From Chrysemys picta bellii (taxonomy: Eukaryota > Chordata > Testudines > Emydidae): a stretch of 64,000 nt of DNA. The position numbers and the translations under genes are program-made. The notes under the pieces were generated by a model. It was not told the origin of the DNA. It was given only the letters and a program-made list of their open reading frames with translations, and made no database searches. Shown here one piece after another: positions 33,025 to 45,985 of this stretch. How positions within the stretch are numbered: position 1 is the stretch's first letter; every line of letters begins with the position of its first letter. The stretch spans positions 36,083,583-36,147,582 of the forward strand of contig NC_088797.1 in assembly GCF_011386835.1 (NCBI RefSeq). Reading direction: 5' to 3'.

Positions 33025-33468
33025 TGTGGAAGCAGAGAAAAGAACTGACAGAAGGAAACTGCAATGCATGACGTTTGTTAGCAAGAGTCAGGCTAACTGT
33101 AACCCTGTTAACGCGAGATTTGTAGAAGCGAGGATTGTGTGAGGCGGGTGAGAAAGAACTGTGTGAGAAGTCATGATGACCTCAGCATAGATAAAGTGTA
33201 GAAGACCTTGTGTAGATAAGGAATAGAAAATAATTGTATGTTGGCAAGAGTCAAAACAACTGAGGAAATGAGATATCAAGATGGCCTATGTATAAACAAA
33301 AATGCTGCTGTCCCTCATTATTTTTGTAATGAAAGGTATAAATGCTTGCTGTAATTAGTAACCGGGGAGAGACCTGTTTAGCTCTCTCCCTCTGCACATG
33401 TGAGAGTTAATAAAACATCTGACTTGCTGTACCTAACAAAATAGTGAGAACTCAGTTTTTCTCCGACA
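33025..33468 (+). repeat. 3' LTR
   Basis: This is the second 444-bp LTR, with TATAAA at 33337-33342 and AATAAA at 33409-33414. Reading the two copies side by side I found no difference from the 5' LTR. Confidence 0.95.
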
Positions 33469-33472
33469 ATAT

Positions 33473-36400
33473 TAAGACCCATTGGCCCAAGAGGTAAATA
33501 TTCACCCAGGTCTAAATTCACTAAATTTTGATGATATCCATTGAAACAAGATACACATACATGGATTGTTACGTACATTCTTAGGGCTTAATCGCCACTG
33601 AGCCCTCAGAGAGAGAGAGGGCAGAGACTGCAAGGGTTCTCTTGCTCCCTCATGTAATCTGTCCCAAACAGGCTCCACACAGCTACCGCCCCTACCTGAA
33701 GCAAATGGGCAGGGCACGGACACAGCTGTAGCTTGGACACCATCACCAGCTTGGTGAGGTGAGCCAGCTCAAGGCAGGGAAGTAAGTCTGTAGAGGGCCC
33801 TAGTAAGTAACTGCACTAGTTTTGTGGGCAAGATTAAAACTCCATTATATCATAGCACTGAGACTGCACACAGACAGCTGCATCATGACAAAATCAACCC
33901 CCAAAGCTTCATCTTGGTATATACAGCTGTACCTGACTCAACCGTAACTTCTTTTTAAAGAGCAGCACAATTCCAGCATATGTACCCAGCCTCAATGCTG
34001 ATGGTAGCCACTGCTTCTCTCCTTTCAAATTCATCCCCATCAGCTGCTTAATCTAAATGTTAACTCCCATTAATTACTTAATTTAGCGAATTTAGGATCT
34101 CTCTCAAACACATGCACACAAACACACAACACCCCTACCTTAAAGACATATAATTGAACCTAGCAACTGGAAGACCCTCTCTAAAATGGTCTTTAACACT
34201 CATTCCTGGATTATAGCGCTTCCCGCCCCCCCATTTTCTGTGTTTCCTGTTTGCACTGCCTGCTCTGCTGATAGATCTAGAACTCTAGGTGCATAGCATA
34301 GATTTTTAGGCTCTTATGTTCTAGATTTCTCTCCCCATCGTCGTCATTTTATATATAAATAATGTGAGCCTCAAGAATTTGCACATTACCGTGGGTTTAT
34401 GGTGAGGCTAAGGTGCAAATTCCTCAGATGCAACACCCTTTCACAAGAAACTATAGGATTTCCTCATGTTGGCATTTCTTAGATGAATGTGGACAGTGGA
34501 GGCATCTGTGAGATATTGTGCAGCTGATGCATCTATTTACTTTGTGAATGAATCAAGAAAAATAAAAATCTCTGTTACGCATTTCTTATGTCTGAAAAAT
34601 ATGTTACAATAATGAGGACCCTTACAAGCCTAGCTGTTTTAACCAAAGCTAAAATCTTTGATATCTACAGTACTCCCTTGTTTGTCCCCAGATTTACTAA
34701 CTAAATAATATTGCACTATCCAAAGTATTTCAGGCAATTGGCAAGTTTGAAAAGGGCCACTGCTGCATGACAGCCCTGCTATAAATACAATATTTTTGTG
34801 AGGTATCTTTTTATGCACTGTAATTTAACACAATCAATATGGATCCTCTGAAGAATTAGCCATGTGCCTAATAGAAAAGAGTGAATCCTGCTGGAGAGAA
34901 CATCCACCATTGTGATTTATTCTTACAGCTCTTTCTTTGAAGCCTCAAAACAACTACTTATAAAGCATGAGGAACCTCCTAAACAGAAGAGAATGGGATA
35001 AAAATTAGTTCTGTTCACAGGTATCAGAGTTCCATTTGGCTCTACACACAGACACCAAGACTACTAGATAATACTGATGCTCAAAAGAAATCTTCTGAAG
35101 TAGAAAGTTAATCCAGAAGATGATCATACAAGAGTCTGATGTTTCAAATGTGCATATGAAGAAAAACAAAAAAGGGTTGGTAACACAACTAATTTGTTGC
35201 AATGGATAAGAGGAAACTCTATATTATATAACACTGAAGTAACATTAAGAAACCTGTTGAGATTGCTATTTAAAATGTGATAAAGTTTGCTAGGCACAAT
35301 TTATTGGCCTTATGCTAGGAGATTTCTACCTCCTTCACCCTGAAAATTTCTTAAGATAAACGACTTGATTATGAATGTGGATGATGTTGCCCCTAAATGA
35401 GACAATAAGATTGTGAAATTATTTCTCAAATCTGCCAGTGATTTTAGTCAATCCAGGCTGATAACTGTGCATTTACTCCTTTATGTAACTCATGAGTTCA
35501 AAACCTGGCAGTAGCCCACATCTGCCATGCTTCTCTTTTTATTTAAACTGCCATGAATTGCACTACGTCGATGTTTATGTGCTTTGATTCAGAACCAATA
35601 AAAGCACAAAACTATTATCAATAGATCAGGCATTACCTAGAGTTATTTCCGATGGGAAACAGTTCCCTACATAACTCATAGCAAACATTTTACAAAATCA
35701 TTAATCCACAGCATTACAGTTCTGAATCAGGAAATGAAAAGTGCTAATAGTTTTGTTGTGCAAGACATGATTCCAAGAGGTTGAAAATGGATGTATATGA
35801 CAAGGGAGAACGCTGGGAAAGAAGGAAGAACTGTGGCATCCTTAGCCTTAAGATGGGCTATTAATAATAATAATTTAAATACACTGTGGCATCTAAACAA
35901 ATGAAGTAGAGCAACGGGCCTAGCGGGAAATTAGAGATAGGTTGAAATACCTTTTGTAAATAGATAGCCCAATTTACCTGCTACTGAAAGTGTTTGGAGG
36001 AGATAGAAAGCCTTGCATCAATGTTACCAATCAAATAATGGATTGATTTAACAGTGGTCTCTGAAACAAGTGTTTCCAAAGACTGCTCAAAGTCATAAGG
36101 AGATTCCATAGATGACGATCAAGCAGGATGAAAATTGTCCACCAAATATTTTTTCCCCATGGAATATGGATTTTTGATTACATTTTCAAATGAAAATTGA
36201 TTTTTTTTCCACAAACATTTCCAGGTTTTTGATCATCTAAATATTTATAATTTTTTAATGTAAAGCTGAAAAGGTTTTAAAAACATTTTAGGCAAAACAA
36301 CTCATTTACATAAAAAAGAATTGCAGGGGGAAAAATTGTTGCTGGTGGGATCTGGATGCCACTGGTCTTTTTCATTTCAGTATTTGCTTCTCACTGTTAA

Positions 36401-39400
36401 GTCTTGTTAAGTGTGGGGCATAGCTTTTATTGTTTTCTGGAATTCATGTGCACATGCACTGTATGCACAATGGCTTCAGTATAAATATACAATCCTAACT
36501 CTTCACTTAAGATTTTGATATTGATGATATATTCTGATCTCAATGCTAGAATTATTTTCTACATCTCGGTAAGACGGCACAAATCTAGTACAAATGTTGT
36601 AAATACATAAAAGAGGCTCTATATACGGTATTCACCACCTTTACTTGTGCTCAGCAAGCAACTGCAGAAAGGAGCAGCTTTTGAGATGTTTAAGCAAATG
36701 AACATGTACATTTTTAATATCATAAGCGGGAAACCATTTAACATGGAACTAGTGAGAGGTGAGATGAAAAGGGAACTGAGGCATGTCCAGAGGTTAAAGT
36801 TGCAAGTGTCAGGAACTATGGGCCTGGGTTCCCTCAACTGAACCTGCATCTAGCTGACTCAGCCCTCAGGCCAGTTAATGAGCCCAGCTGGGCTGCAACA
36901 GAATCACCTGATTGGGTGGCTGAACCAATTGGCTCCAAGGAGACTACAGATCTGCAGGCTGCTTAACACTCATGCCTACAGTTGTGATCTCTCCTGTGCC
37001 TGCCTTGTTCAGTGCAACTCCTGGCCTTGTTCCTAGCCCTGCTTGGGCCCTGACTCCAGTTCCAACCACTAGGCCTAACTGCCCCAGCGCCAACAAGTAG
37101 GCCCAGCTGCTCCGACCCAGTCCATGACAATGAGCACTCATTCATTTTCCTTTCTGTGGTATACATTCACACTTCAGTGAATCATCTTGGGCCAGATTCC
37201 AATACCCTTACTCACCATAAGCAGCACCTTATTAATGCACAAATAAGGCAAATGATGGGATTCTTTGTGGAGTAAGGTGTTACTTAGCCTCAGGAAGGGT
37301 GTGAGAATCTGGCTTTCATTTGGCAGATAGTGTTTGTTAGTTTGCTCACCCAGATAGCACATCAAAAGTGTCTTGGTGAGGCATTAAGTCCTGACACACT
37401 GGGTAAAGAGGTCTGAGAAATTTCAGGAGAATGTGAATGAGGTTCCTAGAAGATGCCAATTCCTTTCATCTGTTACCAATCAATCCTTTTTTCTTGGACT
37501 CCCTACCATCACATATTAAAACCTCTCTCTGCATCAGTTTCCTCCTTTCTCTTTGCGCTCACTGACTTGTACAAAAAAGTATATTTCTGTATCATGGCCT
37601 TATCCAAAGACGCAGTAAATGGTAATGTGTTGGTAAATGATATACCCCAGTCGTCTTTTTACTAATGGCATTTTCTTTTCTTTTCTTTTTTTTTTTTTGC
37701 TACCGACAGTCACTGACTTCAAATCTAAGGTTCAGGGGTCATACAGATGGTACACTGGACCAGTCATAGAAACTGTAACAGTAGGTGGAAGGTGAGCTAA
37801 CTGGCAGGTTCTGCCCTTGTGTTACTAGAATGAGAGAATAGGAATAGTTAGCTAGCATCTTCAGAGTGAATTCTGAGAAATGTGTAGGCTACACTGTTTT
37901 GTTGGTGGTGGTTTGTTTTTAACCTTTAGGGGATGCTGATTCCAGCGCTACTCAAAACCTTAGAAAATCGTTCCTCCAGCCCCTAATGCTCTTGAAACAT
38001 AAGATAAGCCGTGGAGGAAAGAGAAGCTGCAAACAGGGCTGGGGGAAACCATATATAACAATCTGAAATGAAAAAGCTACACACATTCATCTCCTTGAAA
38101 ACTTTTTTTTAAAACAACAACCTACAAAATTAAGCTGTCTACAGCATCTTTAATTTACCTGTTATCCTTGGGGCACATTCATATCCCCAGTTCAAATAAT
38201 TTTAATAGAAAGACATACTCATTTCTTTGCTAAACGATTCACCCACCGTGGCTCAGGTAGACAAGTAATGAAATTCAATCTGCTTGGTACCCTGCAGCCC
38301 CAGTGTTTCCACCACCACCAACTTTCATAACATCTCTTAAAAAAAAAAAAGCATTGATGGAAAACCTTCCCTCTTATGAAACTGTTTATATTGTTAATAT
38401 GTTTTAAGTCCATTGTTATTGGAGCCCTAAGCATTTATTTTAGCACTCAGAAATTCAAAACCATGGTGATAAAAAAATCTGAACCCCTATAATTACAGTC
38501 AGCAGCACTTTGGTCTGCAACACACAGTCAAAAAAAGCAACCACTTCACATAACAATGCAGGGGGAAGACTATTGTCATATATATTTTCCTTACTACAGA
38601 AAGGCTCCTTTCTCAATGGCAGTACTTACTTTCTGCCAGGGCTTGCCATGGCACCTCTAAGCTTGGCAATTCATAGCCCCAGCACCTCTGGGCTTGCCGC
38701 ATCAGTTATGAAAGTAAAAAACAATTGTTTGAGTCCCAGCACCTAATTGCTTGAGCCCTGGCACCTCTTTCATTACAAATTAAGCACTGCTCAAGGCATA
38801 AAGATTTTCAAGACACCATTCAAGACAGAAATTATTCCTGTAGGACTAAAGAAATGAACAAAATGTGTCCTACTTATACATTCTAAAGTAACATCCTGTG
38901 AATTTCATTTAAAGTTTAGGGGGAATAACCCCCAATCCCACAGATTCTATGGCATCACTATTTTCAAGTTTATTTGCTCTCATGCAAACATGCAGCCAAT
39001 TTTTTTAACTTGTTTGAGTCATTGCCATTTAATACATAATGTAAATCAAACACAAACATCTCCTTTATGTATTCCACACAGAGAGAATTAATGCCCTATA
39101 ACAATGGCTCCCAGTACCTCTAGACAAAGGCAGGAAAGGGGATACCGTGCAGTGGAGGTTTGCTGTTCCTAATGATAACATAATTACTTTGTCTTTCCCC
39201 TAAGGACTCTGGCTTAGTGCCATGAACGACACCAATGGTTTCTCAAGGTGGCTCTGGAAAGCAACTGGTCATCTCTGGGAGAACACAGACACATTGGGGA
39301 TAGTAAATAAAACATGAAACCCATACACACTTGAGGACCCTTGTCAAATTCCAATTACTGCTGGCTTGTTACTTAAAAAGCCCTGAGAGGTAAGATATAT

Positions 39401-40614
39401 TGCTCTCTGAAAGGCCCAGGGTAATGGAATTACAGCACCTTTCACGATTAAGCATATTAGGTTTATTTGGCCTACATATCCGAAACTGTTCAAAGAGTTA
39501 TTGTCTCACAAAATTCACATCACAGAATACTAGTTACATTCGTCTCTTTCTTGTAAGGAATTCTTCTCAGGGTCATTTTTAAACTCTCAGAGATTGATTT
39601 TAATACACCACACCAAATACTATTGTACTGCAGAAAATCATATTTAAATACTATTTTCTTAAAATATATGTATCAAGGTAAGTCTCTCGCAGACACACAC
39701 TATAGATGGATATAAAGAAGGCAGAGTAAAAGGAAACTAGAAACATGACAAGCCCAATACTTTCTTTTTAATTGGCCACTTTGCTATTACAACAAAATTT
39801 CATCATCTCATTATTTTCATAGTTTACTTCTATCCATATTTTACCTTCAGCTCAAATTATGCTTCTTTCTTAAGAACCAGAATGTGCCTCTTGCAGACTG
39901 TGTATTCGTTATGGATGAAATCCACTCCTGTGCAGAAGGCCTAGTTAAGCTCTCAAAATAGGGGTACGGGACCAGATTTCAAGAGCTATTAGGTTCCTAG
40001 TGAGATTTACAAAGTGGCTAAACAGATGGAAGTTAGGCCTCTAAATTGCTTAGGTACTTCTGAAAATCTCACTAGCCACCTGTGTGCATTCTCATGCACC
40101 AAAATGCGATGGGTCCTTTGCACAGAGGTGAATTCCAACCAGCAGCAGCATTTTTAGATGACATCGACAGTCTGTACTGAAGAATGCAGGTTTTTGGTAT
40201 CACAGAAGTAAAGCTTCTCAGTTCCTTCTGAATATTCCATTCTGTGTCTCATCAACTTTTTCTTTAGACATTCCCTGCAATTACCCGCGATACCAACACA
40301 TACCACAAAGTGAGTTTCCGTATAAGAAAACTCCAGCCAAATGAATAATATTCACTCCTTGAACTGCAATGAGGAAAATACACTCTATGCAAATGTGTAC
40401 ACATCTACCAATGGATGACAAGTCAAACTACATCATATCAACTCGATAGCTAAGAGAAAAGTTGCTCTTGAAACTAAATTTAACCAAGGCAAGGCTAGAA
40501 AGAATCTGAACAGGTACAAAGCAAGCATGTGTGTCCCACCTTCTAATTTACACATTAGTTACTTGTAGGGTCCTACTGCCACGGTATCTGAATGCCTCAA
40601 TCTGTATGTTTTTA
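33473..40614. other. Long non-coding stretch, presumed intron
   Basis: No coding exon is recognised on either strand, and no ORF shows conserved motifs. About 36140-36340 is an AT-rich decayed repeat similar in word use to 23420-23760. Confidence 0.45.
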
Positions 40615-40950
40615 TCCTCAACACCCCTGTGAGGCAGGGAAGTTCTATGATCCCTATTTTACAGAGGACACTGACAGGCTAAGGGCTAGATTTTCACAGA
40701 TCTTTAGGTGCATGAAGATACAGATAGGCACCTAATGGCATTTCCAAAAGCATGTAAGCAGGGGATGCGCCTAACTCCTACTGAAATTCAATGCTTTTGA
40801 AAATCCCACTAGACACCTAGCTGCATCTTTAGGTACCTATCTTTGCAAATACACCCTAGGGGGCTCACCCAAGAGGTCTGTGGCAAAGCAGGAAGTTGAA
40901 CCTCAGTCTCCTGAGTTCCAGACTAGGGCCCTAGCCACTAGACCACCCTT
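40615..40950. repeat. MIR-like SINE, interrupted
   Basis: The left part (gtgaggcagggaagttctatgatccctattttacagagg) and the right part (about 40860-40945, with aagttgaacctcagtctcct and ccactagaccac) are the two halves of a MIR-type ancient SINE. The middle (about 40685-40858) is a small inverted-repeat insertion with gctagattttcaca and tttgcaaatacaccctag. Confidence 0.6.
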
Positions 40951-42285
40951 ATCTCCAAGAGGAAAGCCTCCAGCATGTTCTCCATATAGATTACTGCTCT
41001 AGAAACCTGAGGGTGTCTGATAATGTAAGCAACCCCTGGTGAGGGTATTGCACATCACAGTGGGCAAAGCACATATTGGTAAAGCTGCGAATGATACATC
41101 CTACTCATTTCAAATATTATATACAGAGCCAGGGACTCTGGTTCAGAAAAAAGAAAAGGGGCAGCATGGGATGAATGGAACAGAGCCAGTAACAGATGAG
41201 AACATTCATAAAAATTGAATTCAAAGATGGAGGAAGGTGTCCAAATATATCGCATATTATTGTTTTAAAATACATGTTGAATGTAACTCTGAGGGGAAAG
41301 TTTGACCAAGGCCAGTTGGAAAGCAATCAGTCTGCTGGATGATCACGTGGCCTGCTACAGTCACCCAAAATACAGCCAGCCTAGCAGCAAATGACGTAGT
41401 GAGATATCCAGACAGCCAAAGATAAAGGCAACACTTTTAGTTGGCAGGAATTGCACCCTTTTGGATGCTGACAACACTGCATACTTACATTAAATGGATG
41501 GCAGTGTCCACAGCGGCTGGCTACGTACTCTGGAAAGGTTTCCACCCAAATTTAAATTAGACTTCGCCTGCTCTGAACCTGGTAGTTAAAGTTCTACAGC
41601 AGGGTTGTGAAAAGCCCTTAGCCTCAGCCACTGAAAGCAGTGGGAGTTTAGCCATTTGCTTCAGTGGGAGCAGTGTTAGGCCAATGGTGAGCTCTTCTGA
41701 AAAATCCCATCCTTAGCATCTTTCATGCCTTTTGGTGCTGCCTGTTTTAGCTTCCACAAGCGATCGCTATTCTGAAAGCGCGCCTGAGTGTTGTTGGGCC
41801 AGATCCAGGCATAGGCCAAGCCTGCTTTGCACCACCCTAACAGGACAGCTAGAGATTGCCCCTGTGTAAGAACCAGTAAGTGGGATAAAGCTTGCTCTGT
41901 CACCCTGCTTCCCAGACAAGAGCATGGCTGGAGCACACTGCACTGGAGTCCTGCCAGCATAATGGGCCTTTGTGACCTGTTCCAAGCCATTGCAACTGAA
42001 AGCAGCCCTAAAGCTTTTCTCACGTGCACTAGGGGTTTACCCGGCTCCTAGCAGCCTCCAGAATCAGGTGTGGGATGTGGAGGATCTAGCCCATTGACTG
42101 TAGAGAAACTTTATCATTCTTTGTGCTGTCACAGTGCCTGTCTCAATGAGGACATTCACTTTAGGAAATGGAGATTTTAGTTCCACTGTATATATAGGCA
42201 TGAACTCAATACTACACATTTCATTTTAGATATATTTTGCTTTGCTTTTACACCATCTTTTAGTGTGCATATGTAACCCACACAC
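40951..42285. other. Non-coding DNA, no gene seen
   Basis: No exon or clear repeat boundary was found. Opposed ORFs around 41676-42051 appear accidental. Confidence 0.4.
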
Positions 42286-42500
42286 CTCCTGGTGTGGTGT
42301 TCTGTCCCATCTAGTGGCACCGAGACCACTTAGAACGAGAGAAAGAGAGAGTTAAATGAGTCTGCCCTACAGTGTTAGCTAACAGCCCGTTGGCTATTAG
42401 CTCATGCAGTAGAGGCTCATGCACTAAGTTCCAGAAGTCCTCAGTTTGATCCTGCCCACCGACAACCGGGGCTCTGTTGACGTTACACACGGGCACTTTA
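42286..42500. mobile_element. Possible tRNA-derived SINE fragment
   Basis: The region contains tagctcatgcagtagaggct and further on cagtttgatcctgccc, reminiscent of pol III A and B boxes. Ends and target duplication are not clear. Confidence 0.35.
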
Positions 42501-42670
42501 AAATACTTGGCGTATTAATGTGTGCCACTGTGCAGAGGGTTGGATCATTCCAGGGCTGGCCATTTCTTTTGCTCTCCTGCCATTAGCAGCTAGCGTGACC
42601 AGATGTCCCGATTTTATAGGGACAGTCCCGATTTTGGGGTCTTTTTCTTATATAGGCTCCTATTACCCCC

Positions 42671-43926
42671 TGTGACAATGCTGCCCGTGGGAGCCAGCTG
42701 AGGTCACTCAATCAGGGTGAACTGCAAACAAAACGGGACAGACAAACCCCAAACGCTGGTGGATATTCCAATACTTAGATTTACCAAGGCAGCACAAAAC
42801 AGCTTCTATAGTGCCTCACTGGTTACTTAGAAGTCCAAACAACGCAGTTCCCTTAAAGTATCCAGCCTCAGACTTCCATCCAGACAAACCTGTCAGATAT
42901 GATGATGATTACTGAAAATCTTATCTCATCATATAAAAGAAAAGGTTCTTCCAATCCCAAAGGATCAGCCACATAACCAAGTCCAATTATAACTTAGATC
43001 TTCCCCAAAATACACGCTTATAGCCAATTCTTATTAATTACGCTAAAATGTATTAAAAAAGAAAAGAGAGAGAGTGTTGATTAAAAGATCAATATACAGA
43101 CAGACGAATTCAATTCTTGAGGATCAGATACATAGCAGAGGTGAGCTTGTAGTTGCCAAAAGTCCTTTTAGATATAGTCCATAGGTTATAGTCCAATGTC
43201 CATATTCAGGGTGGCTTCAGTCAATGACTGGAGATCTCAATCCTTATGGCTTAAGGTTTTCCCATCTTGAAACCCAGAGCAGATTTGAGACCAAGTAGGA
43301 TCATGTACCAGGGTTCTTATACATTTCCAGCAGCCTTTCTGCCTGAGAAAACAATAGGCCTAACTCTCCTTCTTCCAAACATCCTGGCAATTAGCACAGG
43401 GTAATTTATCCATTAAACAGTTCAGATACAGGTTACCACAACCTTCAAAGAGACATATAGACAATAATACTATTCCACTCAAGTATCATCATAAATGTTA
43501 ATATTCCTTTTTTGATCTTGTTTGCTTACATCACAAAACCTAAGCAAACATGTGGGGGGAGGGATAGCTCAGTGGTTTGAGCATTGGCCTGCTAACCTAC
43601 AGTTGAGAGTTCAATCCTTGAGGAGGCCACTTAGGGATCTGGGGCAAAATCAGTACTTGGTCCTGCTAGTGAAGGCAGGGGGCTGGACTCAATGACCTTT
43701 TGGGGTCCCTTCCAGTTCTAGGAGATAGGATATCTCCTATTATAATTATTATCTACCCTTCTATCTCTAACAATGCAGACTTACATTTCAAAGCTCTCTT
43801 AATTTACATATCTTCCTAACCAGTCTCTACAGTTCAGCCATGGGTCAGGTCAGTCTGTGAGTTAATTAACTCTTTCTGGCCCTGTCACCTTTCAATGAGA
43901 TATTATATTATACTCATAACATCACA
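42671..43926. mobile_element. LTR-like insertion (probable solo LTR)
   Basis: The insert begins TGTGACAATG and ends CATAACATCACA, giving TG...CA ends as in LTRs. The flanks are C-rich (ccccc and caccc), so a 5-bp target duplication is plausible but not clean. No coding region is present. A SINE has inserted within it. Confidence 0.5.
43552..43752 (+). mobile_element. tRNA-derived turtle SINE
   Basis: The 5' part shows a pol III A box (tagctcagtggtt) and a B box (gagttcaatcc) at tRNA-like spacing. The body reads cacttagggatctggggcaa and ends with cttccagttctaggagat followed by an A/T tail. This family is, from established knowledge, typical of cryptodiran turtles and is the best taxonomic clue in the window. 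Confidence 0.85.
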
Positions 43927-44299
43927 CACCCCACCCCGTCTCGATTTTTCACACTTGATGTCTGGTCACCCTACTGGCACCGTTATTGACCATCAGCCCC
44001 TGCTCACATTCTTGGACAATTTTCAACTATAGTAGGGAAGGCAAGTGAGGGGAAAGAGGAGAAGGAGAATGACACTTGCATTCTAGTTCTTACTGCCTTC
44101 AAAATTACAAAGAAGCAGGATCCGATTCTCTATTGCATTCTGTTTCTTCATTCTCTGCCCTAGCACAGCCTACAGCAGCCTGGGAATTGCTCTAATTTGT
44201 GCCACCTGGCAATAATCCCTAAATGACGATCAGCCAACTGAGTGTAGCCAGAGCACAATGAGCTCTGGCTACTCCTCCCCTTCATGACTGTCCAAATAA

Positions 44300-45548
44300 G
44301 TAACAGTCAGCCTGGATGTGTCAAGAACAAATCATGTCAAACCAACCTGATAGCTTTCTTTGACAGGGTACCAAGCCTTGTGGATAGGGCGGAAGCAGTA
44401 GACATGGTATATCTTGACTTTATTAAAGCTTTTGATACTGTCTCGCATGACCTTCTCATAAACAAACTAGGGACATGCAACCTAGATGGAACTACTATAA
44501 GGTGGGTGTAAAACTGGTTGGAAAACCATTCCCAGAGAGTAGTTATCAGTGGTTCACAGTCATGCTGGAAGGCCATAATGTGTGGGTTCCGGTTCTGTTC
44601 AATATCTTCATCAATGATTTAGATAATGGCATAGAGAGTACACCTATAAAGTTTGTGGATGATACCTTGGAGGGGTTGCAAGTGCTTTGGAGGGGTTGCA
44701 AGTGGTTTGGAGGATAGGATTAAAATTCAAAATTATCTGAACAAACTGGAGAAATGGTCTGAAAAAAATAGGATGAAATTCAATAAGGACAAATGCAAAG
44801 TATTCCATTTAGGAAGGAACAATCAGTTGCACACATACAAAATGGGAAATGACTGCCTAGGAAGGAGTACTGCGGAAAGGGGTCTGGGGGTCATAGGGGA
44901 CCACAAGCTAAATATGAGTGAAGAATGTAACACTGTTGCAAAAAAAGCAAACATCATTTTGGGATGTATTAGCAGGAGTGTTGTAAGCATGACACGAGAA
45001 GTAATTCTTCTGCTCTACTCTGTGCTGATTAGGCCTCAACTGGAGTATTGTGTCCAGTACCGTGCACCACATTTCAGGAAAGATGTGGACAAATTGGAGA
45101 AAGTCCAGAGAAGAGCAACAAAAATGATTAAAGGTCTAGAAAACATGCCCTTTGAGGGAAGACTGAAAAAAATGGTCTTGTTTAGTCTGGGGAAGAGAAG
45201 ACAGAGGGGATGTGATAGCATTTTTGAAGTACAAAAAGGGTTGTTACAAGGAGGTGGGAGAATAATTATTCTCTTTAAACTCTGAGGATAGGACAAGAAA
45301 CAATGGGCTTAAATTGTAGCAAAGGAGGTTTAGGTTGGATATTAGGAAAAATTTCTTGTCAGGGTGGTTAAACACTGGAACAAATTGCATAGGGAGGTTG
45401 TGGAATCTCCATCATTGGAGATTTTTAAGAACAGGTTAGACAAACACCAGTCAGGAATGGTCTAGATAATACTGAGAGCTGCCATGAGTGCAGGGGACTG
45501 GACTAGATTGCCATTCGAGGTCCCTTCCAGTCCAATGATTATAGGATG
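44300..45548 (+). mobile_element. CR1 LINE, 5'-truncated, plus strand
   Basis: Translation gives reverse-transcriptase fragments such as DMVYLDFIKAFDTVSHDLL, FINDLDNGIES and FVDD (the catalytic F-x-DD region, altered), then MKFNKDKCKVFHLGRNN. Next comes the conserved C-terminus LIRPQLEYCVQYRAPHF and KVQRRATKMIKGLEN. Frameshifts separate the ORFs, and a short duplication of ggaggggttgcaagtg at 44669-44712 disrupts the palm region. The 3' tail ends near gaggtcccttccagtccaatg. Confidence 0.9.
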
Positions 45549-45985
45549 CTATTGTGATACCCACATTGTTATATGCTTCTGAAACTTGGCAAATGCTAGA
45601 AACCCACAACAGGAAACTAAATGCATTCCATCAGAGATGCTTGCAAAGAACACTCGGTATCCACTGGTAACCGACCCTGCTGTGTTACAAAGGACTGGCC
45701 AGCAGAGAGTAGACACAAGAGAGTAGAGTGGTTTGGACGTATTGTACGGATGCCAAAAAACTGTATTCCTAGACAAGTCCTTGATTAGATACCACCCGGT
45801 GGAAGAGGGAAAGGGGAGGACAACAGATGACATATTAAAAAAAAAAATCAAGAAAGATGCCTCTGTCATTGAAACAGACTATAACAGAGCAAGAAACGTG
45901 GCATTAGACAGATGGAGGTGGAAAGACTGGTTCATCTCATGGGTCAAAAGGCACAAGAGCATCTAATAAAAAGAAATTAAAATAA
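45549..45985 (+). mobile_element. Fragment of another non-LTR retrotransposon ORF2 end
   Basis: The translation shows LLYASETWQMLE near the start, HQRCLQRTLGIHW, then RVEWFGRIVRMPKN and later WRWKDWFISW. These are typical of the C-terminal part of several LINE clades other than CR1. Stops and frameshifts are present. It directly abuts the CR1 3' end, so the CR1 may have inserted at or into it. Confidence 0.6.

Larger units (their letters stand above)
25907..33468 (+). mobile_element. Endogenous retrovirus, class I-like, chimeric and defective
   Basis: Two 444-bp LTRs bound a 6674-bp interior. A 4-bp duplication atat flanks the whole (25903-25906, 33469-33472). A proline-tRNA primer-binding site follows the 5' LTR and a polypurine tract (aaaaggggggg, 33013-33023) precedes the 3' LTR. 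The interior holds a broken gag start, a second retroviral R-U5/primer-site/gag start, a possible protease remnant, the C-terminal end of integrase and a broken env. Most of gag and nearly all of pol are absent. By eye the two LTRs are identical, which indicates recent insertion despite the degraded interior. Confidence 0.92.
42594..43973. mobile_element. Small TIR element split by an LTR-like insertion
   Basis: The left end gtgaccagatgtcccgattt (42597 on) and the right end tttcacacttgatgtctggt...caccctac are halves of a short element. The intact version is at 61427-61503. Between them, from 42671 to about 43926, lies a roughly 1256-bp insertion starting TGTGACAATG and ending ACATCACA. Confidence 0.7.

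Noticed and set aside
43552..43752. tRNA gene
   Set aside because: A and B boxes are present, but there is no cloverleaf acceptor stem or anticodon arm. The unrelated body and A/T tail make it a SINE.
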